Assembly (NCBI GenBank): GCA_002600635.1 | Contig: CP021371.1 | Coordinates: 4,300,001 to 4,364,000, forward strand | Origin: Rhizobium sp. ACO-34A | Lineage (GTDB): Bacteria; Pseudomonadota; Alphaproteobacteria; Rhizobiales; Rhizobiaceae | Length of the DNA: 64,000 bases | Direction of reading: 5' to 3' | Shown: positions 1-11,424 of the stretch, one piece after another | Layout of the letters: each line of letters begins with the position of its first letter | Numbering within the stretch: position 1 is the first letter of the stretch | The notes under the pieces: generated by a model | What the model was told of the DNA's origin: nothing | The model's input: the letters and a program-made list of their open reading frames with translations, nothing else | Database searches by the model: none | Program-made: the position numbers and the translations under genes

Positions 1-1
1 T

Positions 2-1450
2 TACGGTTCCGATGTCGAATCCGAAGTCAGCCTCAAGACCGTCCCCTTCCCCACCGGCGCAAGTAGCCATCCCTTCGCCGGCGGGATGTCCTTCGATGAA
101 GTGGAGGAGAATGTCCGTTCGAACGGCTCGGTACTGACGGATGGATCGAGCCAGGTGGCCGCACTCTATTACATCGACCCGCGCCGCTTCGACACCGAAG
201 ACGACGATGCCATGGATATTGCTTCCGGCCTGACCGCGCGCGTCGTCGAACAGAACATGACAGTCGCAGCACCCGAACTGCTGACGCCGGATACCCCGGA
301 ATATGCCGACGACGTCCTTCCGGTCCGCCGCCCTCAGGGTATCGACGCGGTGATGATCGCCGCAGGCTATCCCAAACCGAAGGCCGAGGATGTCGCCCGG
401 GTGCTCGAGCCGCATGCCGGCTCGAAGGATCTCAATGAAGGCGACGTGCTGCGCATCGGCGTCATTCAGCGCGGCGAGGAAGTTCGCATTGTACGAATAA
501 GCCTCTACCGGAAGGGCAACCATGTCGTGACGCTTGCCGTCAACGATGCCGGGCGGCTCGTCCAGGGTGAAGAACCGCCGAGACTCGATGCAGTCGCGAC
601 CGCATTCAATGAACAGGCACCGGCCGCGCTCACCGGTCGCGACCTGCCCCGCGCCTATGACGGAATTTATCGCGCCGCTCTTTCCTACGGCATGAGCCGT
701 GAGATGACGTCTCTGGTGATCCGCCTGCTGGCGGCGAACGTCGATTTTCAGGCACAATTGAAACCGACCGATACGATGGAGGCCTGCTTCTCCGTGCAGG
801 ATGACACCGGCCGCGCCACGGACGAAAGCGAGCTTCTTTACGTCCGCGCCCGTTTCGGCGACACGGTCACGTCCTTCTACCGCTTCCAGAGCCCCGAGGA
901 TAATTCGGTCGACTACTATGACGAGACCGGCAAGAGCGTCCGTCAGTTCCTGCTACGTAACCCGGTTCCGAACGGTCGCCTGACCTCCGGTTTTGGCATG
1001 CGTCAGCATCCGATCCTCGGCTATTCGCGCATGCATACCGGCACCGACTGGGCCGCCCCGCGCGGCACCCCGATCATTGCCTCGGGCAATGGCGTGGTCG
1101 AAAAGGCCGGATGGGCATCGGGCTACGGAAATCAGACGATCATTCGCCACGCCAACGGCTATGAGTCCTCCTACAACCACCAGAGCGCCATCGCCAAGGG
1201 CGTGACTCCAGGCACGAAGGTTACCCAGGGTCAGGTTATCGGCTGGGTCGGCTCGACCGGATCGTCTACCGGTGCCCACCTGCATTACGAATTGATCGTC
1301 AATGGAACCAAGGTGGATGCAATGAAAGTTCGCCTGCCGGGTGGCAAGTCTCTGGAAGGCGATGCGCTTGCCCGCTTCCAGGATGAGCGCAAACGCATCG
1401 ACGCGCTTCTGGTCCAGGGCGGCAAGCCTGCCGAAGTCGCGAGCAACTAA
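2..1450 (+). CDS. M23 family metallopeptidase (5' end outside window)
   Basis: The reading frame is already open at base 2, so the N-terminus lies before the window. The C-terminal third is a LytM/M23 zinc endopeptidase domain (about bases 980-1320). Zinc-binding motifs are visible: HTGTD (H-x3-D) near base 1035 and HLHYE near 1280, inside the usual GFGMR...GSTG...G.HLHYE framework. The family cleaves peptide cross-links of peptidoglycan in the periplasm, or acts as a degenerate activator of amidases; here the metal ligands look intact, so an active hydrolase is likely. The upstream half is a long periplasmic region without a motif I recognise. The gene converges on clpB, with a repeat and a terminator hairpin between them. 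The family call is firm; the exact substrate is inference. Confidence 0.9.
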   Translation, partial: YGSDVESEVSLKTVPFPTGASSHPFAGGMSFDEVEENVRSNGSVLTDGSSQVAALYYIDPRRFDTEDDDAMDIASGLTARVVEQNMTVAAPELLTPDTPEYADDVLPVRRPQGIDAVMIAAGYPKPKAEDVARVLEPHAGSKDLNEGDVLRIGVIQRGEEVRIVRISLYRKGNHVVTLAVNDAGRLVQGEEPPRLDAVATAFNEQAPAALTGRDLPRAYDGIYRAALSYGMSREMTSLVIRLLAANVDFQAQLKPTDTMEACFSVQDDTGRATDESELLYVRARFGDTVTSFYRFQSPEDNSVDYYDETGKSVRQFLLRNPVPNGRLTSGFGMRQHPILGYSRMHTGTDWAAPRGTPIIASGNGVVEKAGWASGYGNQTIIRHANGYESSYNHQSAIAKGVTPGTKVTQGQVIGWVGSTGSSTGAHLHYELIVNGTKVDAMKVRLPGGKSLEGDALARFQDERKRIDALLVQGGKPAEVASN

Positions 1451-1501
1451 TCTTTTCTCCTGCGAAATTTCGGCTTGGGGGCGGGTTACCGCCGGCCACC
1501 A

Positions 1502-1571
1502 GAGCAGTTCCAGCAAAAGTGTGAAGCGGTTTTGCACTCGGAACTGTGTGAGCATAAAGGGTTGGAGCATT
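1502..1571 (+). repeat. Dispersed rhizobial intergenic hairpin repeat, copy 1
   Basis: Same element as at 60024-60093. Shared landmarks in order: AGAGCA, TTCCAG, AAAAGTG, CGGTTTTGC, CGGAA, ACAAAG-like/TAAAGGG. The arms CAGTTCC (1505-1511) and GGAACTG (1540-1546) are perfectly complementary. It lies between the M23 gene and clpB. I recall such elements as frequent between rhizobial genes; copy number here is just two. Confidence 0.75.
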
Positions 1572-1633
1572 TGAAGCGCCCTGGTTTTCGCCGGAAATGC
1601 CCTGGCCCCGCCCCAAATCGACGAACAAACGAA

Positions 1634-1658
1634 GATGGCGGCCGCAAGGGCCGCCATC
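1634..1658 (-). terminator. Intrinsic terminator of clpB
   Basis: A 10-bp GC-rich stem with a 5-base loop. Read on the minus strand it follows the clpB stop codon and is trailed by a T-rich stretch (TTCGTTTGTT). Confidence 0.7.
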
Positions 1659-1686
1659 CGTATCCCACATTTCTACGCGGGTAGCT

Positions 1687-4287
<2,601 letters not shown>

Positions 4288-4435
4288 AAGCCAGTCTCCG
4301 TTTTCCGTCCTGCCCGGACCGGCACAGGACGGCGATTGAGGATGGCCCCCTATAAGGCGGGCCGTGGGACGATAAATGATCCCTTCCAGCGAGATATGGT
4401 AAGCGGTTTTTGCCGTTTAAAGAGGCGCTTAAACG

Positions 4436-4463
4436 AAAAAACTCCGGTCGGAGACCGGAGTTT
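4436..4463 (-). terminator. Intrinsic terminator of the DUF4167 gene
   Basis: An 11-bp perfect stem (AAACTCCGGTC paired with its complement) with a 3-base loop, followed on the minus strand by a T run. It lies 53 bases past the DUF4167 stop codon. Confidence 0.8.
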
Positions 4464-4515
4464 GGCATTCGTCAGGATTCCCGGATCGGATCCCTGCTTC
4501 GGGACCCCAAAGCCG

Positions 4516-5172
4516 TTATTCCGAAGCAGCGTCTGCCAGCGCGGGCGCGGCCTCTGCAGCGGCGCCATCCGCACCTTCGGCGGCTTCGCCGGCGGCATTG
4601 GCGCGGCGCGGCTGGCGGCGCGGGCGGTTGGAAGCGCTGCGGCGGCGCGGCTGGCGCTCCGCGGTACCTTCCGCCTCGCTCTCCTCGGCGGCGGCAGCCA
4701 CTTCGGCCGGGATTTCCTCGATCACCGGCTGCGGGCCGGTACCGGCGATTTCAACCGGCCGCTGCTGTTGTTGCGGCTGAGGCTGGTGCTGCGGCTGGGA
4801 AACGGCAACCGGCTCGTCCATGCCGTCGATGTCATCGCCGAAATCGTTGCGATCGTCCCGGTCATCGCGCTGGAAACGTTCCTGCATCTGCGCCTGCGCG
4901 GCGGCGATGATGCGGTTGTAGTGTTCCGCGTGCTGCAGGTAATTCTCGGCCATGACCCGGTCGCCGGCGCTCTGGGCGTCGCGTGCGAGAGCGGAATACT
5001 TTTCGGCGATATGCTGGGCCGTACCGCGAATCTTCACGTCGGGACCCGAGCTGTCGTAGGTCCGTGTCAGAGGGTTGGCACCCTTGCGGTTGAAGTTGTT
5101 TCCTCCGCCACCGCCGCCACCGCCGCCGTTGTTACGCCCCCGACCACGCTTGTTCTGCTGTCCTGGCCTCAT
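4516..5172 (-). CDS. DUF4167 domain protein, Arg/Gly-rich
   Basis: 218 residues starting MRPGQQNKRGRG; an upstream in-frame Met at 5265 is rejected because conserved family members begin MRPGQQN. The first 30 residues are basic and contain a run of nine glycines, like an RGG nucleic-acid-binding tail. Residues about 40-95 (SSGPDVKIRGTAQHIAEKY...) are the DUF4167 domain. A Q-rich acidic linker and an Arg-rich tail (RRPRR, RRSASNR) follow. The family is restricted to Alphaproteobacteria and usually sits beside prmC/prfA, as here. Function is unknown; RNA or ribosome binding is only suggested by composition. Confidence 0.9.
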   Translation of the reverse strand: MRPGQQNKRGRGRNNGGGGGGGGGNNFNRKGANPLTRTYDSSGPDVKIRGTAQHIAEKYSALARDAQSAGDRVMAENYLQHAEHYNRIIAAAQAQMQERFQRDDRDDRNDFGDDIDGMDEPVAVSQPQHQPQPQQQQRPVEIAGTGPQPVIEEIPAEVAAAAEESEAEGTAERQPRRRSASNRPRRQPRRANAAGEAAEGADGAAAEAAPALADAASE

Positions 5173-5501
5173 CGATAATTCACCTGAATTCTTCTGTTGT
5201 GCTGATAAAAGGCAGCGCTTCTGGTTCTGGTTGGACCGGACCAAGGCTGCGCCTGCCGCGGGCATACTGCGCCACCGCTTCTTTGCCGTTGGTGAAAGTC
5301 AAGTTTACTGAGTTACGCACCGGGATTGCTCGCCCCGCGAAGCTCTGTGACGAGCGGAAATCGAAGCAGACCCCAGACCCGAACGAATCTTCGTTCATTC
5401 CCCGCTGCCCGTTGCGTGCCCGCAAGCTATTACGCTTCATTGCGAAAACCAAGCCTTTTCTTTCAAAAGGCAAAATATCCTTAGCATGCGCAGCAAATTT
5501 G
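5173..5501. other. Intergenic region between prmC and the DUF4167 gene
   Basis: 329 bases without a supported gene. It must hold the leftward promoter of the DUF4167 gene. The only structure I see is the hairpin at 5453-5471. Confidence 0.6.
5453..5471 (-). terminator. Probable terminator of ptsP-prfA-prmC
   Basis: A 7-bp stem, GCCTTTT/AAAAGGC, with a 5-base loop, followed on the minus strand by TTGGTTTT. It is A/T-rich and weaker than the others, 31 bases after the prmC stop. Confidence 0.5.
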
Positions 5502-6395
5502 TTACGTCCGCCTTGGATGAAACAACAGAACCCGGTCGTTGCCGCCATAGTCCTGTCGCGCGTCGAGCAAGGAAAATCCTTTGGCCTCAAATATTTGGAT
5601 GACCGGCTGCTTCTGATCGTAACCGATTTCCAATCCCACGACGCCCCCCTCCGCCAGATGCGAGGCCGCGTTCTCCGCGATCGCGCGATAGGCGAAAAGA
5701 CCATCCTGGCCGCCGTCAAGCGCCCGTGCAGGATCGAAATCCCTGACTTCGGGCTCAAGCGCTTCGACCACTTTTGTGGGTATATAAGGCGGATTTGACA
5801 CGATGATATCGAAGTATCGTTCTTCGATCTTCTCGAACCAGACGCTTTCCCGCGCCTCAAATCTCTCGCCGACTTCATTTAGATATGCATTGTTTGCGGC
5901 GATTGTAAGGGCGCCGGCGGAAATATCCGTCCCGATTGCGCGAGCAGTCCCGCATTCCTTCAGAAGGGCCAGCGCAATTGCGCCGCTTCCCGTGCCGATA
6001 TCGAGTATCCGCGCCTCACCCTTTTTCGCGGCAATGCGTTCGAGATGCGGCAGGATGGCATCGACAAGTATCTCCGTGTCGGGACGCGGCTCGAGCGTGT
6101 CAGGCGAAAGCTTGAGGGTCAGCCCATAAAAATCCCGTTCGCCAAGAATGCGATGCACAGGCTCGCGTGCTGCACGCCTGTCGATTGCGGAGCGGACAAG
6201 GACGGCCTGCCCGGCATCCACCGGCTGGTTTGCTCCCAGAACGACGACGGTCGCCGAAAGCCTCAGCAATCCGCTGACCAGCACCCGCGCGTCCGTCGCC
6301 GGATCGGCGAGGCCTGCTGCGGCAAAACGCCGCCGCGCTTCGGCAATCAGGCTGCCGACGGTATCAGGGCTGGCCTTTCCTGCTTCCTCGCTCAC
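5502..6395 (-). CDS. prmC: Release factor glutamine methyltransferase PrmC
   Basis: 297 residues, normal for PrmC/HemK. It methylates the Gln of the GGQ motif of release factors using S-adenosylmethionine. The SAM fold is visible as [16 protein letters not shown], followed by the substrate-binding NPPY motif ([10 protein letters not shown]) and ALDGGQDGL. The start is GTG at 6395, sharing GTGA with the prfA stop codon, so the enzyme is translationally coupled to its substrate. Confidence 0.97.
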   Translation of the reverse strand: MSEEAGKASPDTVGSLIAEARRRFAAAGLADPATDARVLVSGLLRLSATVVVLGANQPVDAGQAVLVRSAIDRRAAREPVHRILGERDFYGLTLKLSPDTLEPRPDTEILVDAILPHLERIAAKKGEARILDIGTGSGAIALALLKECGTARAIGTDISAGALTIAANNAYLNEVGERFEARESVWFEKIEERYFDIIVSNPPYIPTKVVEALEPEVRDFDPARALDGGQDGLFAYRAIAENAASHLAEGGVVGLEIGYDQKQPVIQIFEAKGFSLLDARQDYGGNDRVLLFHPRRT

Positions 6396-7471
6396 GACAC
6401 TTCGCCAAGCTGGGCAAGCTGCCCCGCCTGATAGTCGGCGATCAGCGCATCGACCATCTCGTCGATTTCGCCCACCATCATGCGGTCAAGCTTGTAGAGG
6501 GTCAGGTTGATACGGTGATCCGTCACCCGCCCCTGCGGGAAATTATAGGTGCGGATGCGTTCGGACCGGTCACCGGAACCAACCTGGCTTTTGCGGTCGG
6601 CCGACCGTTCGCTATCCGCCTTCTGCCGTTCCATGTCGTAGAGCCGCGAGCGCAGGACCTGCATCGCCTTGGCGCGGTTCTGATGCTGCGACTTTTCCGA
6701 GGAGGTCACGACCAGCCCCGTCGGCAGGTGTGTAACGCGAACAGCGGAGTCGGTCGTATTGACATGCTGGCCGCCGGCACCCGACGCGCGCATCGTATCG
6801 ATGCGGATATCTTCAGGCCGGATCTCGATGTCGATTTCCTCCGCCTCAGGCAGCACGGCAACGGTCGCGGCAGAGGTGTGAATACGCCCGCTCGCTTCTG
6901 TCTCGGGAACGCGCTGTACCCGGTGCACGCCGGATTCGAACTTCAGCTTGGAGAACACGCCACGCCCGGTGATCGTCGCGATGATTTCCTTGTAACCGCC
7001 GGCCTCCCCCTCGCTTGAGGACAGCACTTCGACCTTCCAGCCCTTCGAACTGGCAAAGCGTTCGTACATCCGGAAAAGATCGCCGGCGAAAAGAGCCGCT
7101 TCCGAACCACCCGTGCCGGCACGGATTTCGAGGATGGCGCTCTTCTCGTCAGCTGCATCCTTGGGCAGAAGCAGGATCTGAATATCCTTCTCCAGCGCTT
7201 CGATGCGTTCCTCGACCTCCGGCAGTTCCATTTCGGCGAGATCGCGCATGTCGCGATCGGTGCCCTTGTCCGCCAGCATCGCCTTCAGGCCCGCGACCTC
7301 GGCAAGCGCGCCTTCATAATCACGGATCTTGCGGACGACGGGCTGCAGCTCGGCATATTCAGAAGCGAGCTTCACATAGACATCGGCCGCCGGCCCTGCG
7401 GACATGCGCGCCTCTATCTCGCCGAAACGGCGTTCGAGTTCGCGCATTTTCTCGACAGGAAGCTTCGCCAC
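6392..7471 (-). CDS. prfA: Peptide chain release factor 1
   Basis: 359 residues, standard for RF1, which reads UAA and UAG. The catalytic GGQ lies in GAGGQHVN and hydrolyses peptidyl-tRNA. The N-terminal helical domain and codon-recognition domain precede it. The start is a GTG (MAKLPVEKM), preceded by GACGAAGG. It lies 25 bases after ptsP and overlaps prmC by four bases. Confidence 0.97.
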   Translation of the reverse strand: MAKLPVEKMRELERRFGEIEARMSAGPAADVYVKLASEYAELQPVVRKIRDYEGALAEVAGLKAMLADKGTDRDMRDLAEMELPEVEERIEALEKDIQILLLPKDAADEKSAILEIRAGTGGSEAALFAGDLFRMYERFASSKGWKVEVLSSSEGEAGGYKEIIATITGRGVFSKLKFESGVHRVQRVPETEASGRIHTSAATVAVLPEAEEIDIEIRPEDIRIDTMRASGAGGQHVNTTDSAVRVTHLPTGLVVTSSEKSQHQNRAKAMQVLRSRLYDMERQKADSERSADRKSQVGSGDRSERIRTYNFPQGRVTDHRINLTLYKLDRMMVGEIDEMVDALIADYQAGQLAQLGEVS

Positions 7472-7496
7472 CCTTCGTCACTCCACATTCATAAGG

Positions 7497-9764
7497 TCAG
7501 AGAGGAATATTGTTATCCGCTGCGAATTTGACGAGCAGGTCGCGCAGCGGCAGTTGCGAGTGATGGTCGTCCAGCGCCGGCTCCAGCAATCCCGACAGCT
7601 TTGCGACATCGAGCCCCAGCAGCATCGCCTTGATCGGTCCGATCGCCGTCGGCGACATCGAGATCGACCGGAAGCCGAGCCCGAGCAGGGCCATGGCCGA
7701 AATCGGCTTGCCAGCCATCTCGCCGCAGAGCGTCACCGGCGTCTGATAGCGCTCGCCTGCCCGAACGATATCCCTGAGGATCCTCAGGAACGGCCGCCCG
7801 AGCACGTCGAAACGATCGGATACCCGCGCATTGCCGCGGTCGACCGCCATCGAGAACTGGAACAGGTCGTTCGATCCGACGGACACGAAATCGACTTCCT
7901 CCATCAACTCGTCAAGCTGCCAGAGTAGGGCCGGAACTTCGAGCATCGCGCCGAACTGCAGCTTTTTCGGCAGCAGGTGGCCGAACTTCGAGAGGTGCTG
8001 CACCTCTTTCTGCATCAGCTCGCGCACGGCCCGGATTTCCGCCACCTCCGTCACCATCGGCAGCATCATCTTGAGCTCGGCCCCCGCCGCCGCCTTGAGC
8101 AGCGCCCGCAACTGCGTGCGCAGAAGGCCGGGCCGGTCGAGCGACAGGCGGATCGCCCGCCAGCCGAGCGCCGGATTTTCTTCCTCATGACCGCGGAAAT
8201 AGGAAACCACCTTGTCGCCGCCGATATCGAGCGTGCGGAAGGTGACCGGCCGTCCGGCCGCCTGTTTCAGGACGCTGCGGTAGAAGCTCTCCTGCTCCTC
8301 CCCCTTCGGCATGGTGGAGGCGATCATGAACTGCAGTTCGGTCCGAAAAAGGCCGATACCTTCCGCGCCGGAATCGGCAAGCTGCGGCAGGTCGACCAGA
8401 AGGCCGGCATTCATCTGCAGCGTGATGCGCTTTCCGTCCCGGGTGACCGGTTCAATATCCCGCAAGGCGCGGAACTGTTCCTGCCGTCGGGCGCGCAGCT
8501 TGACCTTTTCCTCATAGGCCTTCTGCAAGTCGGCCATGGGGCGGACATGCACCTTGCCGTCGTCTCCGTCGATGATGACGGGATCGCCGTTTTCGGCGAG
8601 CGCCACGGCCCCAGCCGACTGACCGACCACGGCAATGCCCATGGCGCGGGCGACGATGACAACGTGGCTGGTCACCGCACCTTCTTCGAGCACCAGTCCG
8701 CGCAGGTTTGCGCGCGGGTAATCGAGAAGTTCCGCTGCACCCATCGCGCGTGCGAAGATGATCGCATCCGCCGGGAACCCGTCCGCAACGGTGCGGGGAG
8801 AAAAGCCGGTCAGCTGGCGCAGGAGCCGGTTCGCCAGATCGTCGAAATCGTGCATGCGCTCGCGCAGATAGGGATCCGTCAGGCGGATCATCCGCGCCTT
8901 GGTGTCGCTCTGCACCTTCTCGACAGCCGCCTCGGCCGTCAGGCCGTTATGGATAGCCTCTTCCATGCGGCGTACCCAACCCTGGTCATGGGCGAACATG
9001 CGGTAGGTTTCGAGCACCTCGCGATGCTCGCCTTCCATCGAAACCTCCCGGCGGGACAGCATGTCGTCGATGGAAAGCCTGAGCGAGCCGATGGCATCGG
9101 CGAGACGGCGGATTTCCTTCTCGCTGTCCTCGTTGAGGAGATTGGTAACGACGATGCGCGGCTCATGCAGCACGACGTGACCGAGGCCGATGCCTTCGGA
9201 ATAGCTGTCTCCATCGATCGTGACGGCGCGCGTCAGATCGAGTTCGAGCCCCGGGCGGGTGATCTTCTTCAGTTCGCCGGTCGCGATCATCTCGGCCAGC
9301 ACCATGGCGGTGGTTTCGAGCGCTTCAAGCTCGTCCTCCCGATAGTTGCGCTGCGCCTTGTTCTGAACGACGAGAACGCCCAAACTGCGGCCGGCGCGCA
9401 GAATCGGCACGCCGAGGAAGGAATGATAGATTTCCTCGCCCGTCTCCGGCAGATAGCGGAATGCGGGATGCGCCTGGGCATCGGACAGATTGAGAGGTTG
9501 CGCCGAAGCGGCGATCGTACCGACGAGACCCTGCCCCATCTTGAGCTGGGCAAGGTGCACGGCCTGCTTGTTGAGACCCTCGGTGGCGTAAAGTTCGAGA
9601 ACCCCGTCCGCTCTGAGCACGTAGACGGAACACACTTCCGCAACCATATTGCTCGCGATCTGGCGAACGATCTGGTCAAGCCGCTCCTGCGGCTCCAGCG
9701 GTTCCGCCATAAGTTCGCGCAACCGCTTGAGGAGGACGCGTGGACCCGCGGAAAGGTCTCTCAT
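7497..9764 (-). CDS. ptsP: Nitrogen-PTS phosphoenolpyruvate phosphotransferase (EI-Ntr)
   Basis: 755 residues. An N-terminal GAF sensor (about 15-160) precedes an enzyme I module: the HPr-binding helical part, the phosphohistidine swivel (TSHVVIVARAMG, active His) and a C-terminal PEP-binding barrel ending with the catalytic-Cys motif TLCGEMAGKP. EI-Ntr passes phosphate from PEP to NPr and EIIA-Ntr, linking carbon/nitrogen state to potassium transport and regulation rather than sugar uptake. The start MRDLSAGPR is chosen because GGGAG lies ten bases before it; the in-frame ATG nine bases earlier is too close to that site. Confidence 0.95.
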   Translation of the reverse strand: MRDLSAGPRVLLKRLRELMAEPLEPQERLDQIVRQIASNMVAEVCSVYVLRADGVLELYATEGLNKQAVHLAQLKMGQGLVGTIAASAQPLNLSDAQAHPAFRYLPETGEEIYHSFLGVPILRAGRSLGVLVVQNKAQRNYREDELEALETTAMVLAEMIATGELKKITRPGLELDLTRAVTIDGDSYSEGIGLGHVVLHEPRIVVTNLLNEDSEKEIRRLADAIGSLRLSIDDMLSRREVSMEGEHREVLETYRMFAHDQGWVRRMEEAIHNGLTAEAAVEKVQSDTKARMIRLTDPYLRERMHDFDDLANRLLRQLTGFSPRTVADGFPADAIIFARAMGAAELLDYPRANLRGLVLEEGAVTSHVVIVARAMGIAVVGQSAGAVALAENGDPVIIDGDDGKVHVRPMADLQKAYEEKVKLRARRQEQFRALRDIEPVTRDGKRITLQMNAGLLVDLPQLADSGAEGIGLFRTELQFMIASTMPKGEEQESFYRSVLKQAAGRPVTFRTLDIGGDKVVSYFRGHEEENPALGWRAIRLSLDRPGLLRTQLRALLKAAAGAELKMMLPMVTEVAEIRAVRELMQKEVQHLSKFGHLLPKKLQFGAMLEVPALLWQLDELMEEVDFVSVGSNDLFQFSMAVDRGNARVSDRFDVLGRPFLRILRDIVRAGERYQTPVTLCGEMAGKPISAMALLGLGFRSISMSPTAIGPIKAMLLGLDVAKLSGLLEPALDDHHSQLPLRDLLVKFAADNNIPL

Positions 9765-9854
9765 CGCCGGCATGCTCCCGAATACATCGTTGGTCGGGCG
9801 GTCTCGCCGCCCGCGGGGTCAGACCGGCGAGGATGGCGATTCCGCTTTATGGAA

Positions 9855-11129
9855 TCAATTCTTATCGAGGCCGTAGCAGGAATGCAAAGTCCGAACTGCG
9901 AGTTCGGCATAAGGACCGTCGATCAGGATCGAAATCTTGATTTCGGAGGTGGTGATGGCCTTGATGTTGATTCCCTTTTCGGCGAGCGACCGGAAAGCGG
10001 TGGCAGCAACACCGGCATGGCTGCGCATGCCGATGCCGATGACCGAAACCTTGACCAGTCCCTTTTCGCTCTGGGCAACGTCGAAACCGATCTTCTCCTT
10101 GTTTTCGGAGAGCACGGCAAGCGCCTTGTCCACATCGCCGGAAGGCACGGTGAAGGTCATGTCGGTCTTCGAACCATCTTCGGAGATGTTCTGGACGATC
10201 ATGTCGACATTGATGTGCGCCTCGGCCAGCGGGCCGAAGATGGCAGCGGAAACGCCCGGACGGTCGGCGAGCCGACGCAGCGAGATCTGCGCTTCATCCT
10301 TGGCGTAGGCAATACCGGTGACGACTTCCTGTTCCACGATCTCATCCTCATCGCAAATCAATGTGCCGGGCGGGTTCAAAAGATCGCCCATGCCCGGCGC
10401 ATCGGGATCTTCGAAGCTCGAGCGCACGAAAGTGCGCACCTTGTGGACCATGGCGAGCTCGACCGAGCGCACCTGCAGCACCTTTGCGCCGAGCGAGGCC
10501 ATTTCGAGCATTTCCTCGAAAGCAACCTTCTTCAGGCGGCGAGCCTTCGGCTCGATGCGGGGGTCCGTGGTATAGACGCCATCGACGTCGGTATAGATGT
10601 CGCAGCGATCGGCCTTGACGGCTGCGGCAATCGCCACCGCCGAGGTGTCGGAGCCGCCGCGACCAAGCGTCGCGATGCGGTTGTCCGGGCCGATGCCCTG
10701 GAAACCGGCGACGACCGCCACCTGACCTTCGCCCATGCGGCGAATGATGTCGGAACCGTCGATTTCCTGAATGCGCGCCGCGCCATGGGCGTTATCGGTC
10801 TTGATCGCGATCTGCCAGCCCTGCCAGGAGCGGGCGTTCACCCCGATCGACTGCAGCGCGATGGCCAGCAGGCCCGAGGTCACCTGCTCGCCGGAGGCGA
10901 CGATGGCGTCATATTCGCGAGCGTCATAAAACGGTGATGCGGCACCGGCAACTTTCGGCATGTTCTGCACCCAGTCGACGAGCTCGTTGGTCTTGCCGGA
11001 CATGGCCGAGACGACAACCGCCACCTCGTGGCCGGCATCGACCTCGCGTTTGACATGTCGGGCAACGTTATAGATGCGTTCGAGATTGGCGACGGAGGTC
11101 CCGCCGAATTTCATCACGATGCGTGCCAT
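9855..11129 (-). CDS. lysC: Aspartate kinase
   Basis: 424 residues beginning MARIVMKFGGTSVA, the amino-acid kinase signature that binds ATP and aspartate. The C-terminal ~170 residues form two ACT domains that normally give feedback control by lysine and threonine. This is the first step of the Lys/Met/Thr pathway. The frame is open for 111 more codons upstream, but the conserved start is MARIV. It lies 90 bases upstream of ptsP on the same strand, so the two may be co-transcribed. Confidence 0.96.
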   Translation of the reverse strand: MARIVMKFGGTSVANLERIYNVARHVKREVDAGHEVAVVVSAMSGKTNELVDWVQNMPKVAGAASPFYDAREYDAIVASGEQVTSGLLAIALQSIGVNARSWQGWQIAIKTDNAHGAARIQEIDGSDIIRRMGEGQVAVVAGFQGIGPDNRIATLGRGGSDTSAVAIAAAVKADRCDIYTDVDGVYTTDPRIEPKARRLKKVAFEEMLEMASLGAKVLQVRSVELAMVHKVRTFVRSSFEDPDAPGMGDLLNPPGTLICDEDEIVEQEVVTGIAYAKDEAQISLRRLADRPGVSAAIFGPLAEAHINVDMIVQNISEDGSKTDMTFTVPSGDVDKALAVLSENKEKIGFDVAQSEKGLVKVSVIGIGMRSHAGVAATAFRSLAEKGINIKAITTSEIKISILIDGPYAELAVRTLHSCYGLDKN

Positions 11130-11424
11130 TGCCTTGACCGTATGCCCTTGCCATGCGCCGGAAGCCCGGCAAAAAATGTTGCGCCCCGAAAGGCTCGTTG
11201 GTGCGGCGCTTTTAGCGAATAAGCGAAGCGGGTGCAACGCCCGTTTCGAGCCGGACGGTACGCTTGTGCAGCTCCTGTCTCGAAAGGCGAAACCGGGTTC
11301 GACAGCCGCCATAATTTGGCGCAATTTGCGGTGACAAGCATTCGGCCCGCGGGCTCGCAACCGGATGGAAGTGGTGGGAGCCGGTTTTGCAGGACGTAAC
11401 CGCTCACCGACCGGAACGAGGATC
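11130..11424. other. Divergent promoter region lysC / mprF
   Basis: 295 bases between divergent start codons. No gene and no site that I can name; promoters for both directions must lie here. mprF homologues in rhizobia are acid-induced, so a pH-responsive element may be present, but none is recognisable by eye. Confidence 0.5.

Noticed and set aside
4415..4434. GTTTAA...TTAAAC inverted repeat upstream of clpB as a CtrA box
   Set aside because: The TTAA spacing is eight bases, it stands alone, and a link between clpB and CtrA has no support here.
7977..10937. Long plus-strand open frame opposite ptsP and lysC
   Set aside because: Antisense shadow with no recognisable domain. Both minus-strand genes are complete and conserved.
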